Assembly (NCBI RefSeq): GCF_000223905.1
Contig: NC_015948.1
Location: 1,302,001 to 1,366,000, forward strand
DNA length: 64,000 nt
Reading direction: 5' to 3'
Source: Haloarcula hispanica ATCC 33960
GTDB lineage: Archaea > Halobacteriota > Halobacteria > Halobacteriales > Haloarculaceae
A program made the translations under genes and the position numbers. Below are positions 27,226-35,198 of this stretch, piece after piece (positions within the stretch are counted from its first letter, which is position 1; each line of letters starts with the position of its first letter). Under the pieces are notes generated by a model. That model made no database searches and was not told the origin of the DNA. It saw nothing but the letters and a program-made list of their open reading frames with translations.

Positions 27226-27645
27226 TTATTTCTTGTAGTATGGGTACACTGCGCGTTTGAATGTCTCTGCGAACTTGTCGCCGTCCGCCATCGTCGTGCC
27301 GTCGACGTCTTCCTGACGGATATAGAGGTCTTCCCACTTGCGACGGCGCTTCTTGACGATCATTACGTCGGGGAGGAACTCCTTTCGGTACAGCAGCATG
27401 ATGAACGCCAGGTCGATGAAAATCGCCGTCAGCACGCCGCCCATGAACATGTTGGCCTCGATGAGACGGACCGTCAACACCGTGCCGATGCCGGACGCCC
27501 ATCCGGCGATCATGCCGTAGGTGAAGAGGCCGACGAGGCCGACCTGAATCACCGTCAGAAGTACGATACCGACAGCCGCTGCTGTGCTCTCGCGCGGCGG
27601 TTCGTACCGGTGGATATCACCGTACGTGGAGCCTTCGGACGCCAT
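27226..27645 (-). CDS. Two-TM protein in the bc cluster (DUF7318-like)
   Basis: A 139-residue protein with an N-terminal hydrophilic stretch, two TM segments (about 23-46 and 64-86) and a positively charged loop KKRRRKWEDLYI, then a hydrophilic tail ending KRAVYPYYKK. It is sandwiched between halocyanin and Rieske genes with near zero spacing. Unknown function; probably a subunit specific to the haloarchaeal complex. Confidence 0.78.
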   Translation of the reverse strand: MASEGSTYGDIHRYEPPRESTAAAVGIVLLTVIQVGLVGLFTYGMIAGWASGIGTVLTVRLIEANMFMGGVLTAIFIDLAFIMLLYRKEFLPDVMIVKKRRRKWEDLYIRQEDVDGTTMADGDKFAETFKRAVYPYYKK

Positions 27646-28301
27646 TAGTTGTTCCCTCCGCTAGTGTGGGGCGACTCGCCGTACTTCAGCTGGAAGAACG
27701 TGAATATCAGCGGGATGATGACTGCGAGGCCAGCGCCGAACCCGACGTAGTGTGGCTGAATCGGGACGCCGGCGTAGTGCGGGTCGACTTCGACCGGGCC
27801 GCCGCCACCGATTGTCTGCGTCGGGTACTCCTCGCCGACGACGATAGCGCCCTTCATGTTGAGTCCCTCGTGGGGGACACAGAGGTACGGGTAGATGCCG
27901 TCCTCCTCGAAGGTGTGCTCGTAGTTGACGCCGGCACTGGAGGCTGTGCTGCCGGAGTCCAGCGGTCCGTCGCCGTCCGAGACGACGTTGTGGCCGCCGC
28001 CGTTGCCCGTCCATTCGAACTGGACGGTCGCCCCGTTGTCCACATGGACGGCTGGCGGGCCGAACCCGTACGCGCCGCCGTTGGCCTGCACGCCGACCTC
28101 GACAGTTACTGTGTCCTGTCCGGTCGCATCGACGGTCGATCCATCGAAGTTCCCGACCGAATCCAGGAAACCGCCGTAGTCCGGGACGGTTTTCGCACCG
28201 TCACCGCCTTCCTCCTGTGCGGCGGCTGCGCCGGTGGCACTGAGGGTCGCCGCAGCACCGGCGGCCCCCCCTGCTGTCCGGACGAACTCCCGTCTGTTCA
28301 T
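27645..28301 (-). CDS. hcp: Halocyanin, membrane-anchored blue copper protein
   Basis: A 218-residue type I copper protein. Tat-like signal MNRREFVRTAGG at the N-terminus; the cupredoxin domain (about 60-158) has ligands His104 (GGGHNVVSD), Cys141, His144 and Met149 (YLCVPHEGLNMKG). A C-terminal TM at about 186-205 anchors it, which is unusual in position compared with lipobox halocyanins. It likely takes electrons from the Rieske protein. The start ATG at 28301 is set by the Tat motif; a longer frame to 28718 is spurious. It overlaps the next gene by 1 bp. Confidence 0.93.
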   Translation of the reverse strand: MNRREFVRTAGGAAGAAATLSATGAAAAQEEGGDGAKTVPDYGGFLDSVGNFDGSTVDATGQDTVTVEVGVQANGGAYGFGPPAVHVDNGATVQFEWTGNGGGHNVVSDGDGPLDSGSTASSAGVNYEHTFEEDGIYPYLCVPHEGLNMKGAIVVGEEYPTQTIGGGGPVEVDPHYAGVPIQPHYVGFGAGLAVIIPLIFTFFQLKYGESPHTSGGNN

Positions 28302-28365
28302 ATACACTCTGGAATCAGGACTGAGTTTGTATAAACCCACCGAATACCACCCGCAGGAACCGTCA

Positions 28366-29271
28366 TTACCCGGCTTCGTCAGTCTCGGTCGCCCCGTCTT
28401 CAGACCCCGAATTCTGTGGGTCGAGCTCCGGAACGAACTCCGGTCGTTCGCCGTCCTCGAGTCCGATAGCCCGGAGTCTGTCCCGGTACTCTTCGGCGCG
28501 GAACGTGTCCGAGAGCCTCGCGTTTGCGACGGTGAAAAAGAGGACGAGCGACACACCGATGAAGGCAGCGCCAGCCACGACCAGGAGCGCAATGCTGGTT
28601 CCCCTGTTGCCGATGACGCCAGCGGTCGCGAGTACTGCGCCCCCGAGCAGGGCAATCCCGGCCAGGAGCTGCGCCCCGGCAATCGCCTGTAACATCCAGT
28701 TACCGAGTTCGCCGCCACCCTCGGGAACTGACTCCGGTTCGGGAAGGGGCCTGTCGGGGACGTTCTCTGGCACGTCGTAGGAATCCATGGAACACAGCGC
28801 GACCGTGGGCTTCACGTCACGCATGACAGTCCCCTCGCCTTCGAGGCTGCCGTCCGGATAGACAACCGCGTAGCCTTCGTCGGAGTACGCGAGAACTCGC
28901 GGCGGGTCCCGATGGCGTTCGATGCGGGCGAACACGTCGCGGTTTGCAACGCGGTTCCGCAGGTCCCGCGTGACCCGGTCGAGCAGGTCGTCGCCGGTGA
29001 TCCAGGAGTCCTCGTCGAAGGCAACGTCCCATTCCTCAGCAGTCATCTCGGCCATGTCCGCCGGGCCGAAGTTGTCGAAGTCGTACTTCTCTTCGACCTG
29101 CTTCCGGAGTGCCTCCGTGTCGAGTTCCTCGCCCGACTCTCCGTCGTCGGCCGTCTCGCCGCCGTCATCCTTGGCCCCGTGTTCGCCGGGCTCGGTTTCG
29201 GCAGCTACCGCGTCCGCAGGGGTGTTCCCGCGCTCGTCCTCCGTGGGAGACGTCGAGTCCGGGTCGGCCAT
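28366..29271 (-). CDS. Acidic membrane protein of the bc cluster (DUF7319-like)
   Basis: A 301-residue protein, first gene of the bc operon. Residues 1-60 are disordered and acidic, 60-170 form a soluble domain (DFDNFGPADMAEMTAEEWD and RVLAYSDEGYAVVYPDGS), then two TM segments (about 195-215 and 222-244) and an acidic tail. No cofactor motif is seen. Its conserved place suggests an assembly or structural role. Confidence 0.75.
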   Translation of the reverse strand: MADPDSTSPTEDERGNTPADAVAAETEPGEHGAKDDGGETADDGESGEELDTEALRKQVEEKYDFDNFGPADMAEMTAEEWDVAFDEDSWITGDDLLDRVTRDLRNRVANRDVFARIERHRDPPRVLAYSDEGYAVVYPDGSLEGEGTVMRDVKPTVALCSMDSYDVPENVPDRPLPEPESVPEGGGELGNWMLQAIAGAQLLAGIALLGGAVLATAGVIGNRGTSIALLVVAGAAFIGVSLVLFFTVANARLSDTFRAEEYRDRLRAIGLEDGERPEFVPELDPQNSGSEDGATETDEAG

Positions 29272-29358
29272 TGCCCGGGTGTACGGACCGCGACGGCTTA
29301 CAAGTTCTGACCTTCTGCATCCGGCAGTCTTTAGCGAGCACTGTCCCTAGGTCGGCCT

Positions 29359-29841
29359 ATGGTGTCGGACGGCCTCGTGGCCACAGTCGTGTTACTGTCG
29401 GTGAGCCTCAGCCTCCCCTGTTTCCTGTACGGCGCGTATTACATCATCGAGACGGAGCCGGTCACCTGGGACGTGCTCGTGCACCATCTGAAGTTCGTCA
29501 CGACGGGGCTGGTGTTGACCACAGTCCCGATGGTGTTCTGGATGATTCCACGCCTGCCGGACCAGCTCGGTGGCTTGTCCGCCGTCCACGCGATGCTCGG
29601 CCTGCAGGCCTACGCGCTGCTTGCCTTCGGCGGAACCGGAATCGTTCGCATCTTCCGCGCAAAGCGGGAACACGACCTCTACAACGAGTACGACGAAGAC
29701 CTGTTACTGGACGAAATCGGGGACGAGACGTTCAGCCACTGGCGCTCGCGGCTCCGTATCGGCGTGTTCGGATACGTCATCTTCTGGCTGCTGGCGTATC
29801 TGGTCGGTATCGCTCGGTACGCCCTCCGCTACGTGGCGTGA
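29359..29841 (+). CDS. Four-TM membrane protein divergent from the bc operon (DUF7321-like)
   Basis: A 160-residue protein with TM segments at about 5-27, 45-65, 75-95 and 135-155, and an acidic loop RAKREHDLYNEYDEDLLLDE. It is divergent from the first bc gene with an 87-bp shared promoter region. It may serve the same complex; no motif reveals activity. Confidence 0.75.
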   Translation: MVSDGLVATVVLLSVSLSLPCFLYGAYYIIETEPVTWDVLVHHLKFVTTGLVLTTVPMVFWMIPRLPDQLGGLSAVHAMLGLQAYALLAFGGTGIVRIFRAKREHDLYNEYDEDLLLDEIGDETFSHWRSRLRIGVFGYVIFWLLAYLVGIARYALRYVA

Positions 29842-29931
29842 GCGCCGTCGATAGCGGATCTGATTCTCGGAATCTGCGAACGGACTAGATGTTTCATTAG
29901 CATTGCATGTCCATCGCTAGCTGTGGTTCCA

Positions 29932-30438
29932 ATGTACGAACACATCCTCTTTCCGACGGACGGTAGTTCCGGAGCAGAAGCCGCGCTGGCACACGCACGC
30001 ACTCTCGCCGAAACGCACAACGCGACGTTACACATCATGACCGTCCTCGATACGTCGTCGCCGCATATCGGGATGACTGCCGCAGGCCCGGAAGGGGCAA
30101 CGACCGGCATGACTGCGGAGGAGCACGACGAGTCGGAGTCGGGGATGGTCAACGAAGAACACAACATCGAATCGTCGCTGCGGGAGCGGTCACAGGCCAT
30201 CGTCGACGCGGCGGCAGACGAGGTCGACGGAGTCGACACCGTCACCGCCGTCGAACACGGCCCACCGCACAGCGCGATCCTCGACTACGTCGACGAGAAC
30301 GACATCGACCTCATCGTTATGGGGACCCACGGTCGAACAGGAGTCGAGCGATATCTCCTCGGTAGCGTCGCCGAAAAAGTCGTCAGAACGTCCGATGTGC
30401 CGGTTCTCACTGTACGCCTCGGAGAGGACGACAGCTGA
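29932..30438 (+). CDS. Universal stress protein, single UspA domain
   Basis: A 168-residue UspA protein starting MYEHILFPTDGSSGAEA. The nucleotide-binding GTHGRTG-x9-GS motif lies in MGTHGRTGVERYLLGSVAEKV. A His/Met-rich insert of about 30 residues follows the second strand (GMTAAGPEG...HDESESG). Likely an ATP-binding dimer. Convergent with nth. Confidence 0.9.
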   Translation: MYEHILFPTDGSSGAEAALAHARTLAETHNATLHIMTVLDTSSPHIGMTAAGPEGATTGMTAEEHDESESGMVNEEHNIESSLRERSQAIVDAAADEVDGVDTVTAVEHGPPHSAILDYVDENDIDLIVMGTHGRTGVERYLLGSVAEKVVRTSDVPVLTVRLGEDDS

Positions 30439-30453
30439 AGCCCTCGCGCGGGG

Positions 30454-31137
30454 CTACCACGCCTCGCCGCTAGCGAGGTCGACGTCGCTGTCTCCTTTCT
30501 CGGAGGGACAGATGTCCGCGAGCACGCACGCTCCGCACTCCGCGGAGCGCGCGCCACACACCGCTCGCCCGTGGTCGATAAGAAGGTGCGTGAACTGTTG
30601 CCACTCGTCGCTGGGCACCACGTCGAGCAGGTCCTGTTCGATGGCTTCCGGACGCTCTTCTTCGGTAAGGCCCAGTCGCCGCGACAGGCGCTGGACGTGC
30701 GTATCGACGACGATGCCTTCGACAATGTCGTGGCCGTGCTGGAGGACGACGTTCGCCGTCTTCCGGCCCACGCCCGGGAGGTCGGTCAGCGCCGACATCG
30801 TGTCAGGCACCTCGCCGTCGTGTTCCTCGGCCAGAATTTCGCCGATTCCCTGGAGGTAGCCGCCCTTGTTGTTGTGAAAGGTGATGCCGTAGATGTCCTC
30901 AGCGAGTTGCTCCTCGGTAGCTTCGGCGTAGTCTTCGGCGCTCTGGTACTTTTCGAACAGGTCCGCCGTGACCTCGTTGACCCGCTCGTCGGTACACTGC
31001 GCGGAGAGGACGACAGCGATCAGCAGTTCCAGGCGGTTGCTGTAGTTCAGTGAGATAGCCGAATCGGGGTATTCTTCGTGGAGGCGGTCGACGACCTCTG
31101 TTGCCTGTTCTTCGCGTGACTCCAGCAGCGTTCCCAT
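30454..31137 (-). CDS. nth: Endonuclease III (DNA glycosylase/AP lyase)
   Basis: A 227-residue HhH-GPD protein for base excision repair of oxidised pyrimidines. The hairpin LPGVGRKTA carries catalytic Lys126, and Asp145 sits in VVDTHVQRL. The [4Fe-4S] ligands are Cys194, Cys201, Cys204 and Cys210 (C-x6-C-x2-C-x5-C). It is complete. Confidence 0.96.
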   Translation of the reverse strand: MGTLLESREEQATEVVDRLHEEYPDSAISLNYSNRLELLIAVVLSAQCTDERVNEVTADLFEKYQSAEDYAEATEEQLAEDIYGITFHNNKGGYLQGIGEILAEEHDGEVPDTMSALTDLPGVGRKTANVVLQHGHDIVEGIVVDTHVQRLSRRLGLTEEERPEAIEQDLLDVVPSDEWQQFTHLLIDHGRAVCGARSAECGACVLADICPSEKGDSDVDLASGEAW

Positions 31138-31254
31138 ACCTCAGAGCAGTGCTGGGTTCCCTTTGGCGTGTCGTTCTTCGCTGTCTGGTCTACAACTGGT
31201 ATCATTACACATACCACGGCAACACCCTTGTATCAACTATGAGTACTCTTGTAC

Positions 31255-31773
31255 GTGCCAGGACCAGTGTTCATCCACGGCGAGCAGGTGACACTCCACC
31301 CACAGCAAGCAACCGACAGCGACCTGCTACAGCGACTATTAAACGAGCCGCAGGTCCGGCAAAACATCGGGTTCACCGAGCCACTCTCCGAGCCAGCCGC
31401 CGAAGACCTCGACAGCCGCGATGCCGACACGCACTTCGTCGTCTGTGTAGACGACGAGCCGGTGGGGACGTGTTCGCTTCACGAAGACTACCACCCGTGG
31501 GGGTTTGGTGTGCTCGGGTACTCGATGTGTCCGGACCGCTGGGGCAACGGCTACGCGACTGACGCTGTCGACTGCCTCGCACAGTACGCGTTTCAGGAAC
31601 TGCGATTGAACAAACTCGGAGCGGACTGCTATGCCACCAACCCGGCTTCCGCGCGTGTGCTGGAAAAAGTCGGGTTCCAGCAGGAGGGTCGACGCCGCGA
31701 CCACGCCTTCGTCGACGGCGAGTACGTCGACCTGCTGGAGTATGGCCTGCTCGCTGACGAGTGGTGTCCTTGA
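31255..31773 (+). CDS. GNAT acetyltransferase (RimJ/RimL type), first of a tandem pair
   Basis: A 172-residue GNAT that transfers an acetyl group, probably to a protein N-terminus or small amine. Acetyl-CoA loop: CPDRWGNGYATDAVDCLAQYAF; late helix NPASARVLEKVGFQQEGRRRDH. The start is taken as GTG at 31255 because the product then begins MPGPVFIHGEQ, matching MPGPTFLRGET of the next gene; a TTG two codons upstream is less likely. A gene duplication is evident. Confidence 0.88.
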   Translation: MPGPVFIHGEQVTLHPQQATDSDLLQRLLNEPQVRQNIGFTEPLSEPAAEDLDSRDADTHFVVCVDDEPVGTCSLHEDYHPWGFGVLGYSMCPDRWGNGYATDAVDCLAQYAFQELRLNKLGADCYATNPASARVLEKVGFQQEGRRRDHAFVDGEYVDLLEYGLLADEWCP

Positions 31774-31828
31774 AAATATCTCACACACCTACCGAAGCTT
31801 CTTTCACCATCCCTTCGTCGGCTTGTGT

Positions 31829-32368
31829 ATGCCCGGACCAACATTCCTCCGGGGCGAGACAATCACGCTCCGAACGGTCGAAGACGAAGACGTGTCGTTC
31901 CTGCAAGAGACCATCAACGACCCGGATGTCAGACACGGCCTCTCGGCCACGGAGCCGATCTCCGAACGGGCTGAACGCGAGTGGGTCGAATCCGTGGCCA
32001 GCGGCGAGTCCGATGACGTCCACCTGCTCGTCTGTGCTGACGGCGAGGCGGTCGGTATCATCGGGCTGAACGACGTCACGGACCGAATGGGTATGGCCGA
32101 GGTCGGCTACTGGCTCACGCCGGACGCGTGGGGCAACGGCTACGCGACCGACGCCGTCCGGACGCTCACCGAGTACGCCTTTCAGGAGCGGCGGTTCCAC
32201 CGGGTGTACGCGAAGGTCTTCGCCGGCAACGAGGGGTCCCAACGCGTGCTCGAAAAGGCGGGGTTCAAGCGGGAGGGGACGATGCGGGACCACTGGTTCC
32301 GCGACGGCCGCTACGAGGACGTGTATCTCTATGGACTGCTAGAGGGCGAACTGGACCGCGGTGAGTAG
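31829..32368 (+). CDS. GNAT acetyltransferase (RimJ/RimL type), second of a tandem pair
   Basis: A 179-residue paralogue of the preceding protein, about half identical by eye, with TPDAWGNGYATDAVRTLTEYAF and NEGSQRVLEKAGFKREGTMRDH. It starts at ATG 31829, 56 bp after the stop of the first copy. The two probably acetylate different substrates; none is identifiable. Confidence 0.9.
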   Translation: MPGPTFLRGETITLRTVEDEDVSFLQETINDPDVRHGLSATEPISERAEREWVESVASGESDDVHLLVCADGEAVGIIGLNDVTDRMGMAEVGYWLTPDAWGNGYATDAVRTLTEYAFQERRFHRVYAKVFAGNEGSQRVLEKAGFKREGTMRDHWFRDGRYEDVYLYGLLEGELDRGE

Positions 32369-32824
32369 CTACAACTCGGCGAGGCCACGCAGAACCGTGT
32401 CGAGGTCCGGTACAGTCCCGTCCAAATCATCGAATGCTGTCGCCGCCCGAACGCGACATCGCTTGTCAACGACGAACGCCGCTCGCTGCATGCTCCCGTC
32501 CTGTTTTCGGACGCCGAACTGCGCAGCGACGCCGTGGGTGTCGGCCAGCAGGGGGTAGGGAAGCGACAGCGCCGCCGCGAGTGACTGGCAGTCGTCGATA
32601 CCCGCCGGGAGAACGCCAAAGACTGCTACAGCGTCCGAGACGCCTGCCCAGTCTGTCTCGGCTAACTCGGTGAGGAGGGTCCGCGAATCGGAGGCGTCGC
32701 CGGGAGCGAAGGCGACGACCGCCGGCGCGCGGTTCGTTGCGGCCGACAGCCGATAGGTACCAACACCTCCGCCAGCGGTCCCCTGCAGGTCGAAGTCCGG
32801 GGCCGGATCGCCAGGGCTGAGCAT
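32369..32824 (-). CDS. Redoxin-domain (peroxiredoxin-like) protein lacking the peroxidatic cysteine
   Basis: A 151-residue AhpC/TSA-type thioredoxin fold: MLSPGDPAPDFDLQG at the N-terminus, VVAFAPGDASDSRTLLTELAE at the active-site helix, LPYPLLADTHGVAAQFGV and AAFVVDKRCRVRAA later. In peroxiredoxins the active-site loop ends in the catalytic Cys; here that position is Ser or Arg. Two other Cys remain (DDCQSL, KRCRV). It may not be a peroxidase. The start ATG at 32824 gives the usual N-terminus. Its stop abuts the GNAT gene. Confidence 0.8.
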   Translation of the reverse strand: MLSPGDPAPDFDLQGTAGGGVGTYRLSAATNRAPAVVAFAPGDASDSRTLLTELAETDWAGVSDAVAVFGVLPAGIDDCQSLAAALSLPYPLLADTHGVAAQFGVRKQDGSMQRAAFVVDKRCRVRAATAFDDLDGTVPDLDTVLRGLAEL

Positions 32825-33072
32825 ACCGAGCGAACGGGGAAGCGGGACAAAAGTCCCGCGACCTATAGTAGCCATTGAAAATCAGTGCACACCTGCTCGC
32901 ACGACGGCAGTGCGATCAGTGTGTAATTCGTTTCAATTGTTACTATAGACAGGCGACTGCTCCCTGTGTAGGGACGCTGGCAGCGGCATCAGAGTGCGGC
33001 CAGCAGTCGTTGTCCGGGGGCATCTCGTAGCATTTGCTCCCCCGAGCTGGAGACGTTTCAGTCGCAAAGAAG
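32825..33072. other. Intergenic region with no gene seen
   Basis: About 250 bp between the redoxin start and the PRC-barrel promoter. It should hold the minus-strand promoter of the redoxin gene (AT-rich stretch around 32860-32950). No convincing RNA or gene noted. Confidence 0.4.
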
Positions 33073-33080
33073 CTTTATAA
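33073..33080 (+). promoter_or_regulatory. TATA box of the PRC-barrel gene
   Basis: CTTTATAA is centred about 27 bp upstream of the ATG at 33104, matching a leaderless start there. Confidence 0.65.
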
Positions 33081-33103
33081 GCCGTCCGACCAACCACCGT
33101 CGT

Positions 33104-33409
33104 ATGGGAATGGAGAATCTACCACAGGAGATTACAGCCCTCGTGGGTCGCGAGGTGTATTCGAAAAACGGCGTGTTCGTCGGCGAAGTCGAAGACCTTC
33201 GGCTGGAACTCGACCGCAAGGAAGTGACGGGGCTGGCACTCACCCAGCTCAACACGGAGCTGTTCGACGAAGAAGTGAACACAGCCCGGGGCGTCATCAT
33301 TCCGTACCGGTGGGTCCAGGCTGTCGGCGATGTCGTCATCGTCAGCGATATCGTCGAACGGCTCCGCCAGCCCGAGGCCGGCGACGAGGAAGAGGAAGTC
33401 CCCGCCTAG
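33104..33409 (+). CDS. PRC-barrel domain protein
   Basis: A 101-residue protein consisting of one PRC-barrel (about 8-85), as found in RimM and in archaeal small proteins: EITALVGREVYSKNGVFVGEVEDLRLEL and VIIPYRWVQAVGDVVIV, with an acidic tail. Archaeal PRC-barrel proteins have been connected to cell division and RNA processing; a role here is inference only. The stop overlaps the stop of the convergent DHH gene. Confidence 0.85.
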   Translation: MGMENLPQEITALVGREVYSKNGVFVGEVEDLRLELDRKEVTGLALTQLNTELFDEEVNTARGVIIPYRWVQAVGDVVIVSDIVERLRQPEAGDEEEEVPA

Positions 33410-34869
33410 TTTCCGTTCGAACTCTCGCTACTGCTGTCGACACCCATCGCTTCGAACAGTTTCCGCTTGACTGCTTCTTCAGTGAGTTCTAGCAGGGTGT
33501 CTCTGTTGTCGTCGCTCGTATCTAAACCGGTGAAGATGCCGAGCGGTATCTCGACGCTGGCGTCCGTGGAGTGACCCGCCGTCTCGCCCATCCCGCCGAA
33601 CGCGTCCGACAGCACCTTGCCGATGTTCATCCGGATATCCTTCGAGCGCGCGGCGAGGTAGATGGTGTCGTCGGCGATGGCAAACACGGCTGTGGTCGTG
33701 ATGCCCTCCAGATTGAGGAGGTGCTGGGCCGCCTGCGCCAGCGCATCGCGATCCCGGATGAATCCGGCGTTGGAGACGAGATGGCTTCCCTGAACCTCGC
33801 GGTTCCGGATCGCTTCCGCGAGCACGTCGAGCGTCTCCGGACTCATCGACGGCGATTCGACCTGTTCGAGCGTGTCGTGGTCGGCGAAGGGATACAGGTA
33901 CGCCGCGGCGGTCAGGTCCGCCGGCGTCGTGTCCCGTTTGAAATCCAGCGTCTCGGCGCGGATGCCGTACAGCAGCGCTGTGGCGACGCTCTGGTCGAGA
34001 TTGAGGTCCAGTTCCTGAATGTATTTCGTGAGAATCGTCGACGTGGCCGAGATGTTCGGCCGGATATCGGAGAAGGCGGCGTCGTGTTCTAGTTCGTGTT
34101 CGTGCTCGTAGTGGTCGACGACGATGTCGACCGAGTCGATGGCCGGTTCGCCGCCCTTGGCAACGTCCACCAGCGCGAACGTGTCGTATTCGTCGAGGTC
34201 GACGTCCTCGTTCGATGTCAGTTCGATACCGAGGAGATTGACGAACGCGCGGTTCTCCTGGTGGCCAATCTCGCCCTCGTAGATGATGTCGGCCTCGACG
34301 TCGCGGCTCGCAGCGATGGCCCGCAACGCGGCCGCTGAAGCGATGGAGTCCGGGTCCGGCGACCGGTGGATAAGTATCGCCATGCGTTCCTCGGTCCCGT
34401 CGATGACGTCCCCGAGCTGTGAGGCCTTGTACTCCAGTTCCCCGGTTTCCAGCGCTCGAAGCGCCGAATCGGCGATGACCGCCGAGGGGTTGATGACCAC
34501 GTCCGCACCGAGCTCAGTGAGGTCGTCGGCCGACACCGGGTCGTCGGCGCGGGCGACGATGAACTGCTCGCCGCCGGACTCCCGGATGTTCCGGACTGCT
34601 TCGGCGTTGGCGTTCACGTCCGGGGACATGATGAGCACCACGTCGCGGTCGGCGACCGTCTGGGCGACGTCAGTCTCGCAGATGTCTGCCTGCTGTGCGT
34701 TGAGGTCCTGATCGCGGAGCGCCTCGACTCGCCCCTCGTCCGCGTCGAGGATGAGTACGTCTTTCCCCTCCTCGACGAGTTCTTCCGCCACGGCGTGGCC
34801 AACACTCCCACACCCGAGGATGGCGTAGGTCGACATAGAGGCCATCGTGATGCCGCTGGCTGTACTCAT
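33406..34869 (-). CDS. TrkA-N (RCK) domain fused to DHH-family phosphoesterase
   Basis: A 487-residue fusion. Residues about 14-135 form a nucleotide-binding TrkA-N domain (YAILGCGSVGHAVAEEL, then LILDADE). The rest is a DHH phosphoesterase with a DHHA1 C-terminal domain: motif I HRSPDPDSIASAAAL, motif II ALVDVAKG, and motif III DIVVDHYEHEH. The canonical Asp-His-His is Asp-His-Tyr. The C-terminal GGMGETAGHSTDASVEIPLG is DHHA1-like. Relatives degrade cyclic dinucleotides or nanoRNA. Start at 34869 or 34836; both keep the Rossmann strand. Confidence 0.85.
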   Translation of the reverse strand: MSTASGITMASMSTYAILGCGSVGHAVAEELVEEGKDVLILDADEGRVEALRDQDLNAQQADICETDVAQTVADRDVVLIMSPDVNANAEAVRNIRESGGEQFIVARADDPVSADDLTELGADVVINPSAVIADSALRALETGELEYKASQLGDVIDGTEERMAILIHRSPDPDSIASAAALRAIAASRDVEADIIYEGEIGHQENRAFVNLLGIELTSNEDVDLDEYDTFALVDVAKGGEPAIDSVDIVVDHYEHEHELEHDAAFSDIRPNISATSTILTKYIQELDLNLDQSVATALLYGIRAETLDFKRDTTPADLTAAAYLYPFADHDTLEQVESPSMSPETLDVLAEAIRNREVQGSHLVSNAGFIRDRDALAQAAQHLLNLEGITTTAVFAIADDTIYLAARSKDIRMNIGKVLSDAFGGMGETAGHSTDASVEIPLGIFTGLDTSDDNRDTLLELTEEAVKRKLFEAMGVDSSSESSNGN

Positions 34870-35124
34870 TAGTGTCTATATCGCTTGGCGTCAAGCCTCT
34901 TTAATGCCAGCTATTTCTCCAACAACTGGGAACGGCTCCCCGAAAGATCGGTTCGAGAGGGCGTCAAAGGGCGTCTAGTGTGGGCATAGTCGGACCCTGT
35001 GCGATTGGTCTCTCAGTTCAGCACCGCTAGCTGACTGGTGTGTACAAGAAACGTGAGACCGACCGACACGAGGCGTCCGAATGAAAACCTATTTTACCGG
35101 GCCGTCCAGAGCAATGAGTGCACT
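34870..35124. promoter_or_regulatory. Divergent promoter region between DHH gene and tRNA-Lys
   Basis: A 255-bp gap. On the minus strand a TATA-like CATTAAAG stands about 35 bp from the DHH start. On the plus strand CTATTTTA at 35089-35096 is about 32 bp upstream of the tRNA. Nothing else recognised. Confidence 0.5.
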
Positions 35125-35198
35125 GGGCCGGTAGCTCAGTCTGGCAGAGCGACGGCCTCTTAAGCCGTCGGTCGAGGGTTCAAATCCCTTCCGGCCCG
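35125..35198 (+). tRNA. tRNA-Lys (anticodon CTT)
   Basis: A 74-nt cloverleaf: acceptor GGGCCGG pairs with CCGGCCC (35191-35197), followed by discriminator G. The anticodon stem ACGGC/GCCGT encloses the loop CTCTTAA with anticodon CTT, reading AAG. The T arm is GAGGG-TTCAAAT-CCCTT. No intron; CCA not encoded. A TATA box lies about 32 bp upstream. Confidence 0.95.
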
